A program made the position numbers and the translations under genes. A stretch of DNA of 64,000 nucleotides, taken from contig CM061919.1 in the NCBI GenBank assembly GCA_031002005.1, positions 19,725,687 to 19,789,686 on the forward strand, read 5' to 3'. This DNA comes from Vandiemenella viatica (lineage: Eukaryota; Arthropoda; Insecta; Orthoptera; Morabidae). Positions 22,101-32,187 of this stretch are shown here, in pieces (position 1 is the stretch's first letter; the number at the start of each line of letters is the position of its first letter). The notes beneath the pieces are model-generated. The model did not search any database. It had not been told where the DNA came from and saw only the letters and a program-made list of their open reading frames with translations.

Positions 22101-23740
22101 CATGTTTAAAGCGTACGACATTTTGTAATTTTCTTCTCAACATCATAAAAATGATTAACACACTCTGTACCAGGAATTATCATCACCATAATCATTCTTT
22201 TACGATCTCTCTTTTTTTTTGGAATTTCCTATTTCCAGAGCCTTGTGTTTATTTTGAAAGCATATTTTCCAGAGAGTCTAGTGGTTTACCAAACGTGTCG
22301 TACTCTTGTAGAAAACGGATGTGTAGACATCTACCTGTGTAATATGTGGACTGAGCATTCGGCTTGATGAGGACGGCCTTTGCGCGGAGACCACGACTCG
22401 GTCCTAGTACTAGATCCAATGTGGTGATGCACTAACGCCTCCAGCCACGCTGGTGAGCCTGATGTCTGCTTAACAGTACTATCAAGACCAAATTTTTTAA
22501 CAAGATTTGTATGCAGGTATTTTTTTTTTTTTTTTTTTTTAGATTCGCAAATAGAAGTTGTAGAAAGCAAACTTTCAGGACGTCGACGTACGGTTTGGTC
22601 ATGGTATCTGCATGCTATATAAAGCGTCCCTTTCCTAACCTATATCAGCAATGAAACAATCTGTTACGAGAGAGTTAGCTTCCCCCTATATACCTAAAAG
22701 TGAGGAGCTAGAATTTGACAAAATTCGTAAATATACCTCCAGCAAAAACAAAGTTGCGGTTCATGCAAATGTATCAATAATCAATGTTTTTTGTTCTACC
22801 ATATGAACAAATGAAGATCAACATAACTAATTTAAAACCATTCATGCCTTATGCGCCGCACTCACCTGCTATGCGAGCCATTGTGCTTGACGCTGACAAA
22901 GGTCAGCTATGCAGGCAAAAGTCGCAACGTTCTCTTTACATTTTTTGTTTAGCCTGCATAGTGCTTAGGAAATTAAGTTGAATGTGATCTATTTCACTGC
23001 GTTTCAAACGGCAGCGAAGTTATTGATACCCAAAAAACTATTTTATTGTATAAGGTCATTAGTTTATACGAGTATTAAAATACACTGCGTGATGTTAGGA
23101 AGCGGAAACTACGAACTGCAAATTACTCTCTGGTATTTACTCTTGTAATATAAATTATCGCTGTGTGTCATAAATAACATGCTATTGTCAGAACCATATT
23201 TCAGCTCTCGTTAAAACTGATATGTTTTATGAATCAGCTGGTATATACAATTTTATATCGCATGAAAAAGAAATAAAAATTATGCTAAATTTATCACACA
23301 CAAGTCACTCCGACAATTTAGCAAATATCATAAGTACATGTGCTTCCAAACGAGAGCCTTTAATGAATATCTTATATTTCACAACAACCAATACTAATTG
23401 AGAGTTAAAATTCTACAGGCGTAACACCACATTGATGTCTTGGAAAGCCAAGTTATGATGATGGTCAGAGCCTGAGAAACGCGTTAAACTTGCCGAGCAA
23501 GAGACTGTCACTAAACACTATACTCGTTGTTTGGTTCGACTTGATTGGGTTAATATGATAGTGCGAACGATCCCACACCGTTTACTGGGAAGGTAGAACT
23601 CATCGAATTGCGATGTCAGCAGACTGGTATTTGGAAGCCTGCAGCTGCGTCACATTGATGTAGGTGTCTGTCTTGGCATTTTGAGAACCCATGTGTTGTT
23701 CCGCGGAGTCTCCACCACGCAATGATCAGCGGCGATTGCT
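22101..23740. other. Non-coding stretch between elements
   Basis: No recognised gene. A 22-base T tract at about 22520-22541 adjoins a more GC-rich 200-base segment (22340-22500), which on the minus strand could be a small retroposed piece with an A tract. The family is unknown. Confidence 0.35.
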
Positions 23741-23753
23741 TATAGAGCAATAA

Positions 23754-24275
23754 ATAAAGCATACGACATATCCAAACAAGCACACACACAGGGTAACAAA
23801 TATATTCAAAAAACAAGGGATAAACATTGCTCTCAAAACAGACAGCTCAATACAAAAACAAATAAGAACACAATCACAAACAAACAAATCCAATAACTCT
23901 GGCATATACCAACTGACATGTCAGAATTGTGAGGCAGTTTACATCGGCCAAACAAGGAGACAATTCCAGACAAGATATAAGGAACACATGCGAGCCTTAA
24001 AGTATAGCAGTCATTCAACTTTTGCTGAACACCTCTTAGACAATAATCATCTCCCCACAAATTTAAATATAGACATGAAAATCCTAACAACAAACAACAC
24101 AAAACACAATATTTTAACTCTGCAAGAAAATAATCAAATTCCAAAAGCAATAGTCTCAGGAAAACACGTACTTAATGACCATGTTAACCTAACCAACCAA
24201 ACCTTGTTTAAACTAATAAAAATCGATACTGACGTAAAGCAACATCAAACACACAAAACACCACCACAACAGTAA
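23754..24275 (+). CDS. GIY-YIG endonuclease domain of a Penelope-like element (5'-truncated)
   Basis: The frame is open from just after the stop at 23751-23753. It contains NNSGIYQLTCQNCEAVYIGQ (about 23889-23950), in which GIY and YIG are the domain's namesake motifs and the CxxC between them is typical of Penelope-like enzymes. TRRQFQTRYKEHMRALKYSS follows with the conserved arginine and the E-H pair, then STFAEHLLDNNH. The tail is lysine- and threonine-rich and ends at a TAA at 24273-24275. The domain nicks target DNA for retrotransposition. It is only the C-terminal part of the element's single protein, with no RT in frame upstream. The ATG at 23988 is internal to the domain. Confidence 0.75.
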   Translation: MKHTTYPNKHTHRVTNIFKKQGINIALKTDSSIQKQIRTQSQTNKSNNSGIYQLTCQNCEAVYIGQTRRQFQTRYKEHMRALKYSSHSTFAEHLLDNNHLPTNLNIDMKILTTNNTKHNILTLQENNQIPKAIVSGKHVLNDHVNLTNQTLFKLIKIDTDVKQHQTHKTPPQQ

Positions 24276-24803
24276 TATAATACCACGTTGCGTCTCCACC
24301 ATCCACCACACATGCACATTTAGCTAAAACAAAGCAAACACACATACACAAATTCAATTACGAAATTCAAACTCGCCGCTCACTAGACTACCGATAGAGC
24401 ACCGTCAAGAAAACAGCAGAACAACAAAAGCGCACACATAAAGTTTGATAATGTCGTGCATTGAAAACAATGCCTCAAAATTGATTGCTAGTCAAGTCAC
24501 GAGAGCAAACTATACCAAGTGCAATAGTGTAAAAAACAACATGCTGGTTGAGGTCGCAGGCGAGCAACGACCACACTTCAAAATGCAAATGTAAAATGTA
24601 AGTTACAATATAAAACATATCCTAGTATTCTTATGTAAACAAAACGTCTTGCATGATAATCCAAAACGGATATAAAAATATTAGTAATCAAACTGTTATA
24701 TGAATAAAAGTAATATTATGTTGCCTATATAAGAATAATTATGGTAAATCTAAAAATCATTGTATTCAAAAGTCAATAACAAATCACATATTACAGCAAA
24801 ACT

Positions 24804-24846
24804 GTACGCTGAAGACCTCGGCGAGAGGCGAAACGCGTCCGGAAAA
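24804..24846 (+). ncRNA. Hammerhead-ribozyme-like motif, copy 1
   Basis: Core CTGAAGA (24809-24815), stem II CCTC/GAGG (24816-24819 with 24825-24828), then C and GAAA, a two-pair stem III in ACGCGT (24833-24838), and C at the cleavage position. Stem I has only two clear pairs, so this copy is probably decayed. Confidence 0.55.
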
Positions 24847-24889
24847 TAAAAACAATATCCAACAGTTGTAATGGCGTATTATTAAACAA

Positions 24890-25110
24890 CAAATACTAAT
24901 AAACCAAAAAAGTTGTTTATATATGTTCCAAAGAGTGTACATATACGGGAAAAGTGGTTAAAACTTGCAAGAATGGAGGAGGCTCATATTTTATCTGCAG
25001 ATTCAAGAATCTATTTTTGTGAAGATCATTTTGATGTAAGTGCACACTATATTTCTAAATCTAAAGCAAAACTGTTGAATTTTGCAAAACCACTACTTTT
25101 GAAGAACTAA
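24890..25110 (+). pseudogene. THAP-type zinc finger fragment
   Basis: The frame reads FIYVPKSVHIREKWLKLARM, then SADSRIYFCEDHFDVSAHYI and ends at the stop 25108-25110. P-K...R..W and C-x2-HF with a preceding S-R-I are THAP-domain hallmarks. The first cysteine pair is not visible. THAP domains bind DNA in P-element-type transposases and in cellular factors. It could be one exon of either. Confidence 0.5.
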
Positions 25111-25788
25111 CAACATAATACGGTATGAGTTGAAGTTGTTTTATTTTAGGATTTATAATCTTTCTTTAGTGTTACGTTAATATAATAAACACACTCTGGC
25201 AGCACACTATCATTACCGTGGTGCAACAATGTGATGATAGATTCTTATACAGTCCGATGAAACAAATAAAAATAAAAAAAATATTTTCTTAAATATCTTT
25301 CATGGTTCTCGAGATATCATAACTAAAACGTGATGTTGTTAGGCTGATACGACGCTTAGAGCAGACTGGAAATTGGCAGTGCCATAGCTTTAAAATTTGA
25401 AGATATACTTTTCTAGAAAAGGTGTATATAAAAGCAAAAAGAAACATACCTTAGACGTGATGCAACCGAAAACGTTAGGCTACGATACTGGCACGGCACA
25501 AAAATAATAGTACCTACCAACAACCATATCCAATGACATTATTCACGCCAAAGATAGTATCGCAGCGAAGAATGAAATCTTTTGTTATTTCTCTTAGGTC
25601 TTCCTTCTGGTGTAGCTATTTACAAAACGTGTTTTAAGCAATAGAGTTGTTTACAAAACTGAAATAATGCTATTTAAGTTTATAATGCATAATTGACACT
25701 TGTATACTTGCGGAATCCCGAGACCAAAAGTCAATGTTTGACGCGAAAAATCTGCCAAGTGTTACAACGTCAATTTTGGGCAAATTGC
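25111..25788. other. AT-rich stretch without recognised features
   Basis: No credible frame. Short palindromes only. Confidence 0.3.
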
Positions 25789-25900
25789 TACTGTTTGCTT
25801 TGCTAATTCCTGGTTCCTTAGCGAATTACACTACTCTTTCAGCATATAACTGAGTACAACTGTATTAACGTGACAAAAGTTCCCACTAACGAATAATTTA
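25789..25900 (+). repeat. Direct repeat, copy A
   Basis: About 110 bases (gctactgtttgctttgctaa ... ctaacgaataattta) recur at 26149-26257 with roughly ten differences. Confidence 0.75.
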
Positions 25901-26148
25901 CCAAGTAACCTGTTCTGTTCCTAAAATGTCAATAACAATTTTGGTGTCTCAGGTGGTGTGACGCAATGCTTCCTCTTTGGCGTTCGTAGTCACGTGACTG
26001 AAAGACCTATTTTGCCGAGTTGATTTTCTGTAAATAATAATAATCCTTATCTTTTATAATAAATAATTTTCTTTTTTGTTATCTCCTTAGCATGATTAAT
26101 CATTAAAAACTGATATGCGTCGGATTTATTCTTAATGGACACATGCTA

Positions 26149-26257
26149 CTGTTTGCTTTGCTAAATTCTGGTTCCTTAGCGTATTACACTTGTCTTTCAG
26201 CATATAACTGAGTACAATTGTATTAACGTTGCAAAAGTTCCTACTAACGAATAATTT
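26149..26257 (+). repeat. Direct repeat, copy B
   Basis: Second copy of the 25789-25900 sequence. It abuts the 3' end of the older LINE. Confidence 0.75.
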
Positions 26258-26996
26258 AATTTAATTGCAATGGAGCACAGGCTCCGGTGGCAATTTCCCT
26301 ACACACCCATCTTCCCCCTATCCTGCACCTACCTACATTTGCCCTCTACAAATTTTATCTTTAAATTGCTTCAAAGTTTTCGGTAAATTATTCATCATTT
26401 CTCTTGGTAACTCATTCCAATCCCTGACACCCTTACCTAAAAAAGAAATCTTCCCACACCTTTGTGCCTGAAATCGAGTGCCATCTTGTGGTCATGGTCA
26501 TCTTTTCCCTTTCATGCACTACTTTTCATACCTATTGCAATATATTTCCATGCCTCATCGCCAGTATATGCCCTGTACACTCCCATGACCCTCCTCATCC
26601 TCCTCCTGTCTTGCAATGAATCCCATTCCAGCTCCTTTATCATATCCGTCACTGATTGCATTCTGCGATAATTTCCAGAAACAAATCTAGCAGCCCTTCT
26701 TTGCACCCTCTCCAACTCCTGTATTTGATACGTAAAATGAGGGTCCCATACTACACTACCATATTCGAGCAATGGTCTGACCAAAGTTTTGTAACCCAAT
26801 TCCTTGACTTCTCTCGTACATCCCCTCATCACTCTCTCCAACAAGTGCAGAACTTTGAAACTTTTCCTACCACCTGTTCTATGTGTCCTGCCCAGTTAAG
26901 TTTGTTATCAAAAGTAATTCCAAGATATTTACATTACAAGTCTTCAGCAAGCAATTCTATCCCCACTTTATATTCATAATTAACCTTTTGTTTTTT
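26258..26996 (-). mobile_element. Older LINE, 3' part (split by the CR1-type LINE)
   Basis: On the minus strand the segment gives the RT tail: KCKYLGIT-like sequence near 26930, then VKELGYKTLVRPLLEYGSVV, ELERVQRRAARFVSGNYRRM and, after a frame change, WNELPREMMNN, the usual end of these LINE proteins. It continues the fragment at 32188-32690: joining 32188 to 26996 restores the LINE's order across an A run. Confidence 0.8.
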
Positions 26997-26997
26997 C

Positions 26998-27022
26998 TAC
27001 ATCTACATCTACATCTACATCT
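26998..27022 (-). repeat. 3' microsatellite tail of the CR1-type LINE
   Basis: Four successive copies of ACATCT and a partial one on the plus strand (AGATGT on the LINE's own strand) at the 3' terminus instead of a poly(A) tail. Confidence 0.8.
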
Positions 27023-27075
27023 ATACTCTGCAAACCACAAATACTGTGGGTGGCAGAGGGTGCTAAGCACCAATC

Positions 27076-28701
27076 CTAATTCTGCGCATTCCAATCCCGA
27101 ACAGATCGAGGAAAGAAGGAATACATAAATGAATCAGTACGGCATCTTATTTCTCTAATCTTATCCCTCCTGTCATTGCGACCTAAATAGGTTGGCGGAA
27201 GAAGTATTTCGTTGCACTCGTAACTTAAAGATTTTCGCATATTCTCCAGCAAATTCAAACGAAAACGACGTCGTCTGTCCGCCAAACAATCCCAGCCCAA
27301 CCCACGAATTAGCTCTGTGACACTTACGTAAGGACTGTAACTAGCAGCCACGAATCGAGCTGCTCTTCTCTGTACTTTCTCTAATGTATCAATCAATCCC
27401 CTGCGATACGGATCCCAAATTCCACAACAGTATTCCAAATGCGGACGCACTAGTGTTTTGTACGCTATTTCCTTTGTATAAGCATTACAACTTCTCAAAA
27501 TACGTCCTATGAATCGTAGTTTGGAATTAGCTTTTCCTACAACGGAAGTTATGTGCAAGTCCCATTTCATGTTGCTTTGTACTGTTACGTCTAGATACTT
27601 CAGGGAATCGACAGTGTCAACAACTGAATTGTTAACTTTGTACTCCTGAGCAAGCGGGGTCTTTTTATTACTTATGTGCATTGCCTTGCACTTTTTACAG
27701 TTAAGTGTAAGCTGCCATTCACGGCACCATTCCGAAATAACATCCAGATCGCGCTGAATTTCTAAGCAATCGTCGGAGCACCTCACTTCCCAATAAATAA
27801 GTGTATCATCAGCAAAAAATTGCATCCTGCAATTAACGTTGTCACCGAGATCGTTTATAAAAATTAAGAAAAGAAGTGGTCCTATTACACTTCCTTGAGG
27901 AACGCCTGAAGTAATATCTAGTTTAGAAGAGGCTTCCCCGTCTACAACGACATACTGTGACCGACCAGTCAGAAAATCGCGTATCCATTCGCAAATCTGA
28001 TCAGATATACCGTACGCTCGGATCTTCGCTAAGAGTCGGTTGTGTGGTACAGAGTCAAAAGCTTTCTGAAAATCCAAGAAAATAGCATCAACTTGTGATC
28101 CCGCATCAATAACTTTCATTACATCATGCGAAAATAGAGCCAGTTGCGTTTCACATGATCGGTTCTTCCGAAATCCGTGTTGGTATGCTGTAAGTAGCTC
28201 GTTTTCATCAAGAAACTTCATAACGTTAGAGCATATGACATGCTCCAGAATTCTACTGCAAACAGATTTTAGCGATATCGGACGATAATTCCTAGGATCT
28301 CTCCGATCTCCTTTCTTGAAAACGGGAATCACCTGCGCAATTTTCCAGTCAGAAGGTACTTTTCTTTCCTCTAAAGATTTACGAAATATATCTGACAGAA
28401 ATGGTTCTATTTCTTGCGCGTATTCCGAAAATACTCTTACTGGTACACCATCGGGACCCGGCGCTTTCCCCCACTTCGGGAGCTTTAATTGTTTTATGAT
28501 ACCTATTCTATCAATTTGTACTGGATTCATTTCAAATTTAACACGCCGTGGAAAAACGGGAATGTTTTCGTCAGTGAAGGAATTTTTAAATTCGGCGTTA
28601 AATACGGTAGCCTTGTCGCGGCTGTCATCAACTTCCCGACCGTCGTTTAGTAGAACTGGCATATTGTTGTCACAACCACCTATTTTTTTACATACAACCA
28701 A
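27076..28701 (-). CDS. Reverse transcriptase of the CR1-type LINE
   Basis: An open frame of 541 residues. Motifs include KAPGPDGVPV (79-88), VIPVFKKGD (124-132), NYRPISL (138-144), AIFLDFQKAFDSVPHNRLL with catalytic Asp 210 (206-224), TSGVPQGSVIGPLLF (264-278), QFFADDT with FADD at 296-299, KCKAMHIS, LKYLDVTVQSNMKW and the thumb/tail VQRRAARFVAASYSPY. The frame lacks its own beginning: the endonuclease-RT linker lies in other frames at 28680-28949 and 29009-29905, so the ATG is not the native start. It would reverse-transcribe the LINE RNA at a nicked target. All catalytic residues are intact. Confidence 0.9.
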   Translation of the reverse strand: MVVCKKIGGCDNNMPVLLNDGREVDDSRDKATVFNAEFKNSFTDENIPVFPRRVKFEMNPVQIDRIGIIKQLKLPKWGKAPGPDGVPVRVFSEYAQEIEPFLSDIFRKSLEERKVPSDWKIAQVIPVFKKGDRRDPRNYRPISLKSVCSRILEHVICSNVMKFLDENELLTAYQHGFRKNRSCETQLALFSHDVMKVIDAGSQVDAIFLDFQKAFDSVPHNRLLAKIRAYGISDQICEWIRDFLTGRSQYVVVDGEASSKLDITSGVPQGSVIGPLLFLIFINDLGDNVNCRMQFFADDTLIYWEVRCSDDCLEIQRDLDVISEWCREWQLTLNCKKCKAMHISNKKTPLAQEYKVNNSVVDTVDSLKYLDVTVQSNMKWDLHITSVVGKANSKLRFIGRILRSCNAYTKEIAYKTLVRPHLEYCCGIWDPYRRGLIDTLEKVQRRAARFVAASYSPYVSVTELIRGLGWDCLADRRRRFRLNLLENMRKSLSYECNEILLPPTYLGRNDRRDKIREIRCRTDSFMYSFFPRSVRDWNAQN

Positions 28702-28949
28702 AATTTCTTTGGATTTTCAATAAGGCTCTTGGAAAGTGAGTTGCATCGAAAGTCATTGAAGGCTTCGCGCATCGCATTCTTGACCTGTCCTCTTGTCTCA
28801 GCTAGTTTTTCTAAATCACTCCTATACATCGTCCTTCTTGAGCGTGCATGAATCTTCCTTTGCTTTTTAAGTAACCTTTTAACTTCACGCGTATACCACG
28901 GGGGATCGTTCCCGTCCCTGATTGTCCTTTTCGGTATATGTAAGTCCAT
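28680..28949 (-). pseudogene. Endonuclease-RT linker of the CR1-type LINE (shifted frame)
   Basis: MDLHIPKRTIRDGNDPPWYT and EVKRLLKKQRKIHARSRRTM are typical of the linker that follows the endonuclease (the P-P-W-Y/F-T motif). It joins the RT by a frame change near 28690 and the endonuclease by one near 28960. Confidence 0.75.
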
Positions 28950-29008
28950 ACCTTACCTGACTATATTTATGAACCGTAGCCACATCTCTTCAACCGAGCC
29001 TCTTCCTT

Positions 29009-29905
29009 CTATAAAGACGTTCTCAAAAACGTTCTTAAACTCTCCTTTGGGGCCTTTTCGAACCTGTAAATAACCCTTTCTTTTTTCTTTTTGCGCTCGA
29101 CTGTTAATTTTACTGTAGCAATTACAGCTTTATGATCACTTATTCCCGTGGTGGTAGAAATGTCCGTAAATAATTCAGGCCTATTTGTAACGAGAGTATC
29201 TAAAATGTTTTCGTTTTCGTTTTCGTTGTCGCACCGCGTTGGTTCAGCGACGAGCTGCTCAAGATTAAGATCTGAGAAAAGGTCGAGAATAATCTCACAG
29301 GATATTTTATCCCTGCCACCAGTAACGTGGACGTAATTATTCCAGTCGATATACGGAAAGTTGAAGTCACCTCCTAGTATTATTGCATGATCTGGAAATT
29401 GACGAGCTATATTACTTACATTAGTTCTTAAGGCCTCAGCAATAGATACATCTGCATCTGGTGGACGATAGAAAGACCCTAATACAAGTTTTGTCCTAGC
29501 TACTTTTAGTCTAATCCATAGGATTTCACAGACCGTATCGATATTTATTTCGCTACACGACAGGTGTTTACTAACAGCTATAAATACACCGCCTCCATTG
29601 GAGTTCAACCTATCCTTACGGAAAACATTCATTCTATCGTTAAATATTTCTGCTGAACTTATATCCGGTTTTAACCAGCTTTCAGTACCTAATACAATAT
29701 CTGCTTCTGTACTACTAATAATGCTTTCAAGCTCAGGCTGCTTATTACAAACACTTCTACAGTTAATAACGAGTACTTTTAATGGTCGAGACTGATTTAC
29801 GCTACTCCTAACATATGGTGCCGAATTTGATTGGGCTGCCCGTAACTGTGATCCCAGTTTCGGGTCTTCCTGCCTCAGCCTAAAAAATCCCCCAATGCAC
29901 TCCAC
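29009..29905 (-). CDS. Apurinic-type endonuclease of the CR1-type LINE
   Basis: A 298-residue frame. VLVINCRSVCNKQPELESII holds the catalytic Asn region, DIVLGTESWLKPDISS the catalytic Glu, GGGVFIAVS a structural block, LGSFYRPPDA the tyrosine block, ILGGDFNFPYIDW the D-x-N motif, and TGISDHKAVIATVK the final SDH. The enzyme nicks target DNA to prime reverse transcription. The frame runs past its C-terminus into a frameshift near 29000. It overlaps the end of the ORF1 segment by about 30 bases. Confidence 0.85.
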   Translation of the reverse strand: MECIGGFFRLRQEDPKLGSQLRAAQSNSAPYVRSSVNQSRPLKVLVINCRSVCNKQPELESIISSTEADIVLGTESWLKPDISSAEIFNDRMNVFRKDRLNSNGGGVFIAVSKHLSCSEINIDTVCEILWIRLKVARTKLVLGSFYRPPDADVSIAEALRTNVSNIARQFPDHAIILGGDFNFPYIDWNNYVHVTGGRDKISCEIILDLFSDLNLEQLVAEPTRCDNENENENILDTLVTNRPELFTDISTTTGISDHKAVIATVKLTVERKKKKERVIYRFEKAPKESLRTFLRTSL

Positions 29906-30866
29906 ACGGCCCCTGCCACCCGTGTAGCCGATTCACGTGTGTAGTGCACTCCTGATCTATCCAAGGGAACCCTACACGACTCGACCACATGGCGAAGATC
30001 TAGGAATCTGCATCCATGATTATCGCAGAAACGCCGCAGTCTCTGGTTTAGACCCTCGACTCGGCTCTGAACCAGAGGTCCACAGTCGGTTCTATCGACA
30101 ATGCTGCAGATAGTTAACTCAGCCGAAATCTTGCGGTCATCAACCACAGAGCTCACCCTTTGAGCAAGCCGCCGGAAGAGAGATAGTCTCTGACCCAGAA
30201 GCATCGTTTGACAATCCGCAGCTGGCTACACCTCGTCCGATCAATGGCATCCGGGATGGCCTGATCCACATCTTGGATCAGACCTCCCGGAATACACAAT
30301 GAATGGACACAGGACTTCATCCCAGACCTATTCGCCAAGTCCCTAAGGGGTTCAATAAAACGCCTAACGTTGGAGCTACCTATCACCAAAATCCCCTTCT
30401 GTGGTCGCTCAGGCCTTGCGGGCAGGGGGGCTGGCAACTCGCTGTTTGACGATTGTGGATCTGAACCAGACCCAGACAATACATCAAACCTGTTGGACAG
30501 TGGTACAAGCTGTCCTCCTGGGATTCAGACTTGCACAACTGCCCCCGCATGCGGCGTCGACGCCCGGAAACCACACGCCAGACACCGTCAGGTGACTGCC
30601 GCACAGGCTCCAAGGTCTCAGCCTGGACTACAGGTACGATGCTGGGAACAGGAGAACCTGCGATAGCACTAGCTTCAGCGGAGTCTCCCATAGCACATCT
30701 GCTGCAGTCGCCTACGGCAGCTTCCAGCCTTGTAACTTTCGTTAGCAAAGCTGCAAGGCTGAGCGCGAAGATCAGCCACCTCAGACCGCGCCTGCACACA
30801 GCAATCACAGTCCCTACACATATTATTACTAAACAAAAGTTACGGAGAAGACGAAAGATGAACTAA
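29875..30866 (-). pseudogene. ORF1 of the CR1-type LINE, SGNH-hydrolase-like
   Basis: Three frames succeed each other on the minus strand. The first (30808-30383) is a basic and cysteine-containing N-terminus. The second (30479-30153) has KGILVIGSSNVRRFIEPLRD, resembling block I of SGNH esterases with its catalytic serine. The third (30204-29875) has LNQRLRRFCDNHGCRFLDLR and ends DRSGVHYTRESATRVA, resembling block V with the catalytic Asp/His. CR1- and L2-type ORF1 proteins carry such esterase domains. Two frameshifts (near 30470 and 30170) inactivate it. Confidence 0.7.
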
Positions 30867-30947
30867 CCGAGTAATCCAAATAAACTGTTCACTACTTACA
30901 AACAACCGATAGACACAACTGGAAAAAAAAACCTAAATTTACAAAGG

Positions 30948-32187
30948 ACTTCCTCGCGTAACGGTTACAGATGACCAACTGACTACTGGCGCTGATTAAA
31001 CAAATAAGCAAAGATGGGCAAAAGCTATCTACACACTTTAAATTAAACTAAACACAGAAGGCACTTCCTGTCGTGACGGTTGCTGAAGACCAACTGTCTA
31101 CTGGCGCTGTTAAATAAGCAAAGATTAACCAAAAGCTATCTACACACTTTAAATTAAACTAAACACAGAGAGCACTTCCTGGCGTGACGGTTGCTGGAGA
31201 CCAACTGTCTACTGGCGCTGTTAAATAAGCAAATGTTAAACAAAAGCTATCTACAAACTTTAACGAAACTAAACACAGTACTTCCTGGCGTGACGGTTGC
31301 TGAAGACCAACTGACTACTGGCGCTGTTAAATAAGCAAAGATTAAACAAAAGCTATCTACACACTTTAAATTAAACTAAACACAGAGAGCACTTCCTGGC
31401 GTGACGGTTGCTGAAGACCAACTGACTACTGGCGCTGTTAAATAAGCAAAGATTAAACAAAAGCTATCTACACACTTTAAATTAAACTAAACACAGAGAG
31501 CACTTCCTGGCGTGACGGTTGCTGAAGACCAACTGTCTACTGGCGCTGTTAAATAAGCAAATTAAACAAAAGCTATCTACACACTTTAAATTAAACTAAA
31601 CACAGAGAGCACTTCCTGGCGTGACGGTTGCTGAAGACCAACTGACTACTGGCGCTGTTAAATAAGCAAAGATTAAACAAAAGCTATCTACACACTTTAA
31701 ATTAAACTAAACACAGAGAGCACTTCCTGGCGTGACGGTTGCTGAAGACCAACTGTCTACTGGCGCTGTTAAATAAGCAAAGATTAACAAAAGCTATCTA
31801 CACACTTTAAATTAAACTAAACACAGAGAGCACTTCCTGGCGTGACGGTTGCTGAAGACCAACTGTCTACTGGCGCTGTTAAATAAGCAAAGATTAAACA
31901 AAAGCTATCTACACACTTTAAATTAAACTAAACACAGAGAGCACTTCCTGGCGTGACGGTTGCTGAAGACCAACTGACTACTGGCGCTGTTAAATAAGCA
32001 AAGATTAAACAAAAGCTATCTACACACTTTAAATTAAACTAAACACAGAGAGCACTTCCTGGCGTGACGGTTGCTGAAGACCAACTGACTACTGGCGCTG
32101 TTAAATAAGCAAAGATTAACAAAAGCTATCTACACACTTTAAATTAAACTAAACACAGAGAGCACTTCCTGGCGTGACGGTTGCTTT
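30948..32187 (-). repeat. Tandem array, ~111-bp monomers, 5' UTR of the CR1-type LINE
   Basis: The plus-strand landmark acttcctggcgtgacgg recurs at 30948, 31063, 31174, 31280, 31391, 31502, 31611, 31722, 31832, 31943, 32054 and 32164, mostly every 109-111 bases. There are eleven full units and a 24-base partial unit at the outer edge. Units differ by small changes (for example gactactgg versus tctactgg). The unit next to ORF1 is the most diverged. The array ends exactly at the junction with the older LINE, so it belongs to the inserted LINE. Confidence 0.9.

Larger units (their letters stand above)
23750..24890 (+). mobile_element. Penelope-like element, 3' part, copy 1
   Basis: The block has a GIY-YIG endonuclease frame (to 24277) followed by a non-coding tail with a hammerhead-like motif at 24809-24840. 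Penelope-like elements encode RT plus GIY-YIG endonuclease and carry hammerhead motifs in their terminal repeats. The RT domain is missing. A second copy of the same family is at 56440-57340. Confidence 0.75.
26997..32187 (-). mobile_element. CR1-type LINE, near full length, with monomer-array 5' UTR
   Basis: Minus-strand order: monomer array (32187-30948), ORF1 with an SGNH-hydrolase-like domain (about 30866-29875), endonuclease (29905-29009), RT (28949-27076), and a short 3' UTR that ends in a repeated ACATCT/AGATGT hexamer tail (26998-27022). Microsatellite-like 3' tails and esterase-type ORF1 proteins are known from the CR1 group. The insertion splits an older LINE cleanly. A few frameshifts show it is no longer active, but it is much less decayed than its neighbours. 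Confidence 0.85.

Noticed and set aside
22331..22570. 79-residue minus-strand frame next to a poly(T) tract as a retrogene
   Set aside because: It begins near the lysine-coding A tract and shows no known domain or target duplication.
30370..30866. Plus-strand frames over the CR1-type ORF1
   Set aside because: Shadows of the GC-rich minus-strand ORF1, with no motifs of their own.
30948..32187. CRISPR-like array
   Set aside because: Units are 111 bp throughout with no short repeat and unique spacer pattern, in a eukaryotic LINE context.
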